Below are positions 56,701 to 62,055 of a DNA stretch of 62,055 bases, piece by piece. The translations under genes and the position numbers were made by a program. The notes below the pieces were generated by a model. It searched no databases. It saw nothing but the letters and a program-made list of their open reading frames with translations, and was not told the origin of the DNA. Position 1 is the first letter of the stretch. Each line of letters starts with the position of its first letter. The DNA comes from a virus, in IMG/VR virus record IMGVR_UViG_3300045996_000553, positions 1 to 62,055 of that record, one strand, 5' to 3'.

Positions 56701-56983
56701 ATGGGGTGTCGTGAAATACGAGGAGCATTTAAATCTGCTCTATCTCTCGTATTGGCACAATAATAACTTCTATTTAAGAATGAGCCGGGACGAAGGCGCG
56801 ACTTGGCTTACATGGTCGGGGCTTGCCAGTAAGGACGCGCTGATTAAAGAAAGCGTTCCCGAACAGCATTTTAGTTTCGATTTTTTAAACACAACGCGAC
56901 GAACGTTTGTCGGCGTTTACTTCAACGCGGCGAATGAACTGGTCACTTTGCAGTCTACGAACTTAGGGGAAACCTGGACATGA
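53768..56983 (+). CDS. Large tail protein (1071 aa)
   Basis: Beta-rich tail-tip or fibre protein. It begins MPFGGTTGADYRRKYKRTFE, and many aromatic strands with acidic loops follow. Around residues 880-1071 (IIWLAFGGKGVFGSAEGYPV, MSRDEGATWLTWSGL, STNLGETWT) there are Asp-box-like 'S.DgG.TW' turns, the hallmark of beta-propeller sialidase-like domains. That suggests a sugar-binding or sugar-cleaving end. It is coupled to the fibre gene downstream (4-base overlap). Confidence 0.58.
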   Translation: MPFGGTTGADYRRKYKRTFERTYVVSGRLTLDYCGGTSDGSGWEGSNYYHTYVPGQFPGHRVTGYAGFGPRFEVRTGLQNSNPLREGSVDPAWVTQVLMNNQPIVIWANDAEASWDEDNPDLTPPGETVTMDFTSTVACEEWAFESWSYGLVRPGRQNDMVQALYMKPVGTVHSSWLITTSGGSEIDPAPSNDTPPNLSNHYNKFDTMAEWANGFSEGDLSDYGGLVDNGFGLYFNAGYYAPTEGDLPFPAIFGEAAVQTFHGPTEWGGIAYHFNNPVAPAKAQGTPITKSDFQFQAISRPGTVSFLGVDTGSVYIVPDYTVRLKGDVIDWEERSLPVHIVNHESVYETPITSPISTGSKQENPGDYDIVPDDLEELGHDPADYDCITLKTGQSWSSMTLDHASSLVVETFVRSYPVGFAWTATGCTTSTVADGLRCVATGASPKIERNYRNDFNDIAPDTGAGPADWFSDYGAEIPDEVLLWFTTGETSPEYFQNSKAEWPKVRKKLRPDSDIFNWSTYRYLYVKAKADSACNLTLLVEYDNLRIKPNEAKNFAYNPVRQDFTVTIVVPLTTAMAEHEIDLPGLLKDTNEIIGQDGIQSIKKVTYSFPAGRIVTLNQLTLKEKNKTIVEVHHPNPLSDHFSIENFELGGITGITDGYRSLWLDGYSKWGFPIYEADETSNFQSCLLMGNLATEIGLQEGWSATLGDDPDDNGPDTYSPNFAIWLEETFGNTCPAILASKRGYGAVKVYPESNMEFEIKATVGFGAIGLIYDPDTHLPVSTRVLAVDPSDDSFPSLPAYIASDDYEIKDDSTSDSLGRFEHQLKDPIPLEWRSGPNTPDEQVYPIPLPISGPGGTDFSAMPLPTFSRGIIWLAFGGKGVFGSAEGYPVIVTSSDLDSFVVLVEDDTLKLARRMGAETAYTRFEIGTGLNGPWVVKNEANRSYPLYVVGHLDSGNLLLLKNTRLGADTDWKIKVVCPGKWGVVKYEEHLNLLYLSYWHNNNFYLRMSRDEGATWLTWSGLASKDALIKESVPEQHFSFDFLNTTRRTFVGVYFNAANELVTLQSTNLGETWT

Positions 56984-59900
56984 TACTTGAAATCACTACT
57001 GACCCCGTAGAAGGCGAAGACGGCGATATTTTTATGTCGCATTATCTGGATACTAAAAACAGCCTTGAGTTTAATATCCAGTTAGTAGAAAATCATCTGG
57101 AAAGTTTCCTCTACACGACGTTTGGCAGAGGCGTTTACGACGGCAGTTTTACAGGCGATCTGGTTTCAGACGGCGGGGGATTACTCGCTGAAATCGCGGC
57201 TCATACCTCGTTAGTCGATAACGTATTGGTTTTGGCAGACGTTGCCACATGGCCCATTCCCGATGACGATGAATCGTGGTTGTGGGAACTTCAAACCAAT
57301 ACGGACGATACGCCGCAATACGCCGTAACGGACAGTCTTACCGATCCTTCGACGGAAGAAATTCCGGCGCAACTCCTCGCTAAGATCACAACGGCGGCAG
57401 GAGCCATAACGCTGATTGATCCTCTGCACACTCTGGTTCCTATGCCGGGAACCGCAGGAGGGGGTTCGGGAACGGTTACATCGGTCGCTTTAGACGTATC
57501 GGCGCATCCTTGGTTGACGCTGACAGGCTCTCCCGTCACAACGACCGGAACGTTCACCATAGGGCTTGCAACGGGTCTGACCGCCAATCAATTCCTCGGA
57601 ACGCCGGATGCAACTACAGGCAGCGTTGGACTTCGCTCCTTGGTTTCCGGCGATTTGCCTCTCGTTCCGGTTTCCAAAGGCGGAACCGGGCTTTCAGCGC
57701 ATACGGTCGCCTCCCTCGTAGGAACTCATGCAACCGAAACAAGCGGCAGTCTCAGGTCTATCACCATTGGTTCGGGGCTTGATCTGACGGGGAACGTTCT
57801 TTCGGTTTCCGCCATAGCGGTTGAAGTGGATACGCTTGATGACGTAGTAGGGCGAGACAATGAAACTGCATTAACCATTGTTGCAGGCGGATTGGGCATC
57901 GCTCAAAGCACTCCTGAAACTTTGGTCCACATTACCGGAACAGGGACCGAAATTACTACAGGTTTGCTCGATACGAACCTGCGACTTCAAACCAATAGCG
58001 GAACCGCGAACGCCGGAAACGAAGTTAGTTTCCGAGGACATTCTTCTGCTGCTGAAAACGTCGGCGTTTACGCGGCGATTTCGGCTCCCGTTACCGCAAA
58101 TGACGGCACAGGCGCGACCGGATACGTCCTGATTTCAACGAAAGCCAGTCAAGCCGCTACGGGACTTGTGGAAAGAGCGAAGTTCGATTCCGCAGGCGTG
58201 ACGATTTCAACCGGAAAAATTATTGCTCCGAACGGGCAACTCACAGGATTGCTGTCCAAAGCGGTCCTTGGCACAGACGCTTCGGGAAACATCATCGAAT
58301 CGACTTCAGCCGGAACGGGAACCGTAACGAGCATCGCGCTTGCCGTTCCTTCCTATTTCTCCGTATCCGGCTCTCCCGTTACAGGTTCGGGAACCATTAC
58401 GATTGCCGCCGCTACCGGACAAACGGCGAACCGATTTCTCGCCACTCCTGACGGCACAACAGGCGCGTTGGGTTTAAGAGCCTTGGTTGTGGGCGACCTC
58501 CCCACCATTCCTGTTTCTATCGGAGGGACCGGACGGACAACGTTGACCGCAGGGACGATTTTAGGCGGCAACGGCACAAGCAACGTCGATCTGGTTGCGA
58601 TTGGAACGGGGCTTCTGCTATCGGGAGGAACGCTTTCCTCAACCGTAACCGGAAGCGTTCAAGACCTGCAAGACGTGACGGATGAAGGCGCAACGACAAC
58701 GGACGTAATCAATGTCGGCGGTTTGGTTTCTACAGGCAACGTTACCACAGACGGGCAGTTTACGATCACGTCTCCCGATCTGGACGTTCTTATAGATGAA
58801 GTCGTAGGACGTTTCGCGGTCACAACCGACGATTCCTCCACCATTACCAATCGAACGGTAATGGCTCTTGACGCTATTTCGGAAGGAACGTTCGCGGGAA
58901 CCGATCAAGCCGGAACGTCTTTTTCCGTTAAGTTGCATCAAAATCCAGGTATTATGGCGGAAGTTTTCAGGATTTACGCAAGCGGATTGGTTCAACTTCC
59001 CGGCGAAACGTCTAAAATCATTCAACTGGCGAGACGAACGGCGGCAGATACAGCCGGAAACACGCTTTCTATTCTGGCGGGAAGCGCGACGACGCTTGCC
59101 ACAAACAAAGCAGGCGGCGATCTTCGGCTATTTTCCGGCATTTCGACAGGCAACGCAGGGGCTTCCGTCACCATCTGGACCCCAACGCCTGGGTCAAGCG
59201 GAACCGGGGATCGGGCTTACGCGGTCAGAGGCACATTTAATAACACAGGTCTAACGGTTGTAGGAACTACGATTACGCCTTCCCTTCGGCTGACAGGACT
59301 TCTTTCCGCAGGCGTATTGGCGACGGATGGGAGTGGAAACGTTATTCTTTCCTCTCTCCCTGCTACAACCCCTTCCTGGGACGCTACGCTTGTTATATCA
59401 AATACAACGGATGAAAAAGCTGTAATGACGCGGAATCTTGCAAACGCCGCAAGCGATTATACATTCGCTATTACAGGCACTCCCGATCTTGGTTCGTCGC
59501 AAAGCAATTCTCAATCATCGGCTCTCCTGCGTTTGGGGAACGCGCTTTCCGGCGCAAGCAATCGAGGAACTTACTTCGGAATCAATATGCCTTCCGGCAC
59601 AAGTTCCGATTTTTTCAATATTCAACAAAACGGCGCGACAAAGCTGACATTCACCAATGGGGCGGGGTTGGTTCTTCCTGTCGATAGCGGGATTTTGGCG
59701 ATTGGGGCCGGATCGGGAGGAGCAGGCCCCGTAGGGACGAACGTCAACGGCAATATGTTCATTTTGGATACGCCGTCCGGCCTCACTCGAAACTGGATTG
59801 ATTTACAAAAAAATCACGTTTCGGCAGGCTATTGGGCTGACGACGGAACGGCTTGGATCAAGTCGCTTATTTTTGGAACTGCCGCTAATCACACGCTCAA

Positions 59901-60429
59901 TAATTCTGGACTTAACCTAGCGGCGGGAACGATGATTGCGCCTGCCGCTAGGCTCACAGGACTGGTTAGCAAAGCCGTCCTTGGAACAGACGGTTCCGGC
60001 AATATTATTGAAAGTTCGGTTTCAGGAGAGTCTTGGATTGGCGAGATTAAAATGTGGTCGCCTCAACCGGGGCAATCGGTAGACGCTACAAGCGGCAGCC
60101 CTTCGGCGGATTGGGCGGTTTGCGACGGTCGAACCGTGAACAGCATCACCACTCCCGATCTTGAAAATCTGTTTATCTTGGGCGCAACCGTAGCGGGGGC
60201 CAACCTTACCGGAGGTTCAAGCACTCACGTTCATTCGATTGACCCGCCGAATACGTCCTCTGCGGTATCGGGCGCAACGACCGCAATCGACATTGGAGGC
60301 GGCGGTCCAGTCGTCACCCGCCAAATCTCAGAACACGATCACGATGTGGACATTGCCGCGTTCGACTCTGCCTCTGCGGGTCACACCCCGCCTTACTACT
60401 CGCTCGTTTATGTCATGAAAGTCGCCTAG
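56980..60429 (+). CDS. Tail fibre with collar domain (1149 aa)
   Basis: A long repetitive fibre. Two copies of a ~75-residue block occur at about 160-245 and 445-525 (GTVTSVALDVSAHPWLTLTG versus GTVTSIALAVPSYFSVSGSP, both continuing to GGTG). The motif LTGLLSKAVLGTDASGNIIE recurs three times. The end (about 1020-1149) is a Phage_Tail_Collar-like domain: WIGEIKMWSPQPGQ, WAVCDGR, STHVHSI and EHDHDV. The HxH pairs could bind metal, as in T4-type fibre tips. It probably makes the receptor contact. Confidence 0.82.
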   Translation: MILEITTDPVEGEDGDIFMSHYLDTKNSLEFNIQLVENHLESFLYTTFGRGVYDGSFTGDLVSDGGGLLAEIAAHTSLVDNVLVLADVATWPIPDDDESWLWELQTNTDDTPQYAVTDSLTDPSTEEIPAQLLAKITTAAGAITLIDPLHTLVPMPGTAGGGSGTVTSVALDVSAHPWLTLTGSPVTTTGTFTIGLATGLTANQFLGTPDATTGSVGLRSLVSGDLPLVPVSKGGTGLSAHTVASLVGTHATETSGSLRSITIGSGLDLTGNVLSVSAIAVEVDTLDDVVGRDNETALTIVAGGLGIAQSTPETLVHITGTGTEITTGLLDTNLRLQTNSGTANAGNEVSFRGHSSAAENVGVYAAISAPVTANDGTGATGYVLISTKASQAATGLVERAKFDSAGVTISTGKIIAPNGQLTGLLSKAVLGTDASGNIIESTSAGTGTVTSIALAVPSYFSVSGSPVTGSGTITIAAATGQTANRFLATPDGTTGALGLRALVVGDLPTIPVSIGGTGRTTLTAGTILGGNGTSNVDLVAIGTGLLLSGGTLSSTVTGSVQDLQDVTDEGATTTDVINVGGLVSTGNVTTDGQFTITSPDLDVLIDEVVGRFAVTTDDSSTITNRTVMALDAISEGTFAGTDQAGTSFSVKLHQNPGIMAEVFRIYASGLVQLPGETSKIIQLARRTAADTAGNTLSILAGSATTLATNKAGGDLRLFSGISTGNAGASVTIWTPTPGSSGTGDRAYAVRGTFNNTGLTVVGTTITPSLRLTGLLSAGVLATDGSGNVILSSLPATTPSWDATLVISNTTDEKAVMTRNLANAASDYTFAITGTPDLGSSQSNSQSSALLRLGNALSGASNRGTYFGINMPSGTSSDFFNIQQNGATKLTFTNGAGLVLPVDSGILAIGAGSGGAGPVGTNVNGNMFILDTPSGLTRNWIDLQKNHVSAGYWADDGTAWIKSLIFGTAANHTLNNSGLNLAAGTMIAPAARLTGLVSKAVLGTDGSGNIIESSVSGESWIGEIKMWSPQPGQSVDATSGSPSADWAVCDGRTVNSITTPDLENLFILGATVAGANLTGGSSTHVHSIDPPNTSSAVSGATTAIDIGGGGPVVTRQISEHDHDVDIAAFDSASAGHTPPYYSLVYVMKVA

Positions 60430-60443
60430 TGAAAGGGTTATCT

Positions 60444-60731
60444 ATGTCTGCTAAAACAAATGTAGTCGAAGCGTTTCCCGAAGAGAAAAAAGAAGGAAAG
60501 ACTCCTACCGATCCCGAAACGACCGTTGTATTCGAGAATGGCGAGGAACTGACGGTAAAAGCCATTTGGGATGCTATCGTTCAGAGGGAAAGCGTTCGAC
60601 AGCAGCAAATCGCATTTATCAACGAACTTCAGGAAGAAATCAAGGAACATAAAGTCGAACGCCGCGTTTGGCTGAAGCAAATCCAGTTGCTACAACAAAC
60701 GCTAGAGAACGCTCCTAAGACGGAATCGTAA
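60444..60731 (+). CDS. Coiled-coil protein after the fibre gene (95 aa)
   Basis: ATG 60444 follows AAAGGG; GTG 60429 is an alternative. It starts MSAKTNVVEAFPEEKKEGKT and ends in a coiled coil (RESVRQQQIAFINELQEEIK). It may be a fibre chaperone or tail part. Unknown. Confidence 0.6.
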   Translation: MSAKTNVVEAFPEEKKEGKTPTDPETTVVFENGEELTVKAIWDAIVQRESVRQQQIAFINELQEEIKEHKVERRVWLKQIQLLQQTLENAPKTES

Positions 60732-60764
60732 CCGTAGTGTCGGATAAGCGCGACAGGGGTATGC

Positions 60765-60770
60765 TATAAT
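60765..60770 (+). promoter_or_regulatory. Extended -10 box ahead of the lysis genes
   Basis: TGCTATAAT is a perfect extended -10, 12 bases before ATG 60783. No clear -35 box. It is the third late-region site with a -10 close to the start codon. Confidence 0.5.
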
Positions 60771-60782
60771 AAGGACAACACC

Positions 60783-61310
60783 ATGCTTGTTACGATTAAA
60801 CACAATAGGTTTCCTTCTATGGCATCCCCTCCTAACGCCGAATCCAACTTTGCAATCATACAATGGCTAATCGGAGGAGGGCTTGTTGCGTTAATCGCCG
60901 CTTGGAACGACCGAAGGAAAACTCTCTTCCAACACAAGAATGAACTCGCGGAAATCGCTTTAAAAGAAAAAGCCGATGCGCTTGCCGATATTAAAAGCCG
61001 CGTAGACAGCATAGAAGTTGCGCGACGGGAAGCGCGTGAAGAATACATGGCTGAAAAAGCCATGTTTGAAATGCGAATAGGCGAACTCAACAACAAACTG
61101 GATCACGCGCAACATGAAGCGTTCAAGCGAGAAATTGCCCACAAGGAAGAAATTCAGACGTGGATGATTAAACTCATGGATCAGGAGCGAAATCATCAAG
61201 CGGAAAAGCAAGAATGGGTTCGCATCGTCACTGAACTTAAACTTGAGAATAAGGAAATGCAAGTTAAACTTGAACGACTTGAAGCGCATAATATCGCAAG
61301 GAGCAGCTAA
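60783..61310 (+). CDS. Membrane-anchored coiled-coil protein (175 aa), possible lysis protein
   Basis: One membrane helix (about 27-44, IIQWLIGGGLVALIAAW) is followed by a long charged coiled coil. The start is ATG 60783 behind AAGGA or ATG 60819. The layout and location next to the holin and amidase suggest a lysis accessory or spanin-like role, though no lipobox is seen. Confidence 0.62.
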   Translation: MLVTIKHNRFPSMASPPNAESNFAIIQWLIGGGLVALIAAWNDRRKTLFQHKNELAEIALKEKADALADIKSRVDSIEVARREAREEYMAEKAMFEMRIGELNNKLDHAQHEAFKREIAHKEEIQTWMIKLMDQERNHQAEKQEWVRIVTELKLENKEMQVKLERLEAHNIARSS

Positions 61311-61729
61311 TGTGGGACTGGAATCAATTTTGGAGAGATACGCAAGGACCGATTACGCAGTCCATTCTCATCATCTTTTCGGCTCTCGTTACGGTTCTGG
61401 TCGCCATTCTTACCTACGTTGCAGCGAAGATAGGCGCGTCTAAAATCCGGTTTCATGAAGCCGTTACGGAAGATGCCAAGATCGACACCGTAATGAAGAA
61501 AGCGGATATTATCGTTCCCGCCGTTGAACAAATGGCTCTCGCGACCGGAGCCAAAGGTCCTGCGAAGAAAGCCTTGGCGAGAGACGTAATGAACCGTATT
61601 ACGGCTAATGATATTTCTGACGAACTGGTTGAACACGTTATCGAGCGCAAGATTGCCGAAGGAAACGCCGAAGCGTTGAATCCAACCGATAAGTTGGATA
61701 TTACCGCGAAGTTGGACACGTCGAAATGA
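61310..61729 (+). CDS. Holin, LLH family
   Basis: A 139-aa protein with an N-terminal membrane helix (SILIIFSALVTVLVAILTYV) followed by a charged helical part (IIVPAVEQMALATGAKGPAK, later ITANDISDELVEHVIERKI). This is the plan of the LL-H holin family, common in Gram-positive phages. It would form the membrane lesions that release the amidase. Confidence 0.78.
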   Translation: MWDWNQFWRDTQGPITQSILIIFSALVTVLVAILTYVAAKIGASKIRFHEAVTEDAKIDTVMKKADIIVPAVEQMALATGAKGPAKKALARDVMNRITANDISDELVEHVIERKIAEGNAEALNPTDKLDITAKLDTSK

Positions 61730-61884
61730 AGATCAACTTGGGAAAAGTCGTTCGCTATTTGACCTCGCCTAAAGAAGCAAAACGGAGATTAGCGAAAGAG
61801 TTTGCCGAAGAAGAGTTGAAGCGCGTTGCGGCAAGAAAAGCCAAACGCAAACGAGAGGAAGCCGATGCCGCCTACCCTGAATAA
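61726..61884 (+). CDS. Small highly charged protein in lysis cassette (52 aa)
   Basis: ATG 61726 overlaps the holin stop (ATGA) and the frame ends inside the amidase gene (20-base overlap). It begins MKINLGKVVRYLTSPKEAKR and is rich in Lys, Arg, Glu and Ala. Unknown; the tight overlaps support translation. Confidence 0.62.
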   Translation: MKINLGKVVRYLTSPKEAKRRLAKEFAEEELKRVAARKAKRKREEADAAYPE

Positions 61885-62055
61885 AAACGAAATAAAAGGG
61901 ATCGTTATTCACGTTTCCGCTTCGACGTGGGGAGACGCTTCCGCTATCGACTCCTGGCACAAGCAGCGAGGGTGGAGTCAAATAGGCTATCATGGAGTTA
62001 TCCTGAACGGCAGGCGAAACTACGCTTCCGAATACTCCGAAACTTTGGACGGCAA
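61865..62055 (+). CDS. N-acetylmuramoyl-L-alanine amidase (endolysin), N-terminal part
   Basis: ATG 61865 opens a frame that runs to the window end and continues at base 1 (see 1-370). IVIHVSASTWGDASAID contains the first zinc-ligand His of the Amidase_2 fold, and WSQIGYHGVILNGRR matches the family. The complete protein is 186 aa. Confidence 0.92.
   Translation, partial: MPPTLNKNEIKGIVIHVSASTWGDASAIDSWHKQRGWSQIGYHGVILNGRRNYASEYSETLDG

Noticed and set aside
1-62055. CRISPR array, integrase, repressor or transposon
   Set aside because: No regularly spaced repeats, recombinase motifs or terminal inverted repeats with a transposase were found on either strand.

Overview
The window is a complete circular or circularly permuted genome of a tailed, siphovirus-like bacteriophage, about 62 kb long. 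The reading frame of an N-acetylmuramoyl-L-alanine amidase runs off the right end and continues in frame at base 1. No integrase, excisionase or repressor was recognised, so a lytic lifestyle is the simplest reading. There is no tail sheath gene, but there are a portal, major capsid protein, tail-tube proteins, tape measure and collar-type fibre. The host is not certain. Strong AGGAGG-type ribosome sites, TTGACA/TATAAT promoters, an LLH-family holin and an Lmo0937-like membrane protein favour a Gram-positive (Firmicutes-like) bacterium.

Layout. (1) 531-23932, leftward: replication, recombination and early genes. From the left end these are a primase-polymerase/ATPase, three DNA methyltransferases, a sigma-like factor, a RuvC-like nuclease, a family A DNA polymerase split into separate exonuclease and polymerase genes, a Sak4-like ATPase, a Cas4-like nuclease and an SNF2 helicase. 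Then come membrane proteins and a long run of very small early genes (16-24 kb), many with an RNA hairpin just ahead of the ribosome site. (2) 21830-22442: a gene-free stretch with short direct repeats and a 57-nt AT-rich palindrome, a candidate replication origin. (3) 23933-24285: divergent control region with one strong promoter on each strand. (4) 24286-31177, rightward: more than twenty small genes of mostly unknown function, served by at least three near-identical promoters. (5) 31328-37319, leftward: an inverted block of tail-fibre/tailspike genes, including two beta-helix proteins. (6) 37357-62055 and on to 534, rightward: terminase (large subunit split in two), portal, protease/scaffold, capsid, a putative glycosidase-fold virion protein, connectors, three tail-tube-like proteins, frameshifted tail chaperone, tape measure, tail tip, fibre, holin and amidase.

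How it works together. Early leftward transcription from 23985-24012 makes the small genes and replication machinery. The phage sigma-like factor may later redirect transcription. Late genes then package DNA, build the particle and lyse the cell. The least explained signal is a pair of near-identical three-way-junction RNA elements (18346-18411 and 20644-20709). Each starts on the stop codon of one gene and pairs away the ribosome site of the next. They belong to a wider set of leader hairpins in the early small-gene region.
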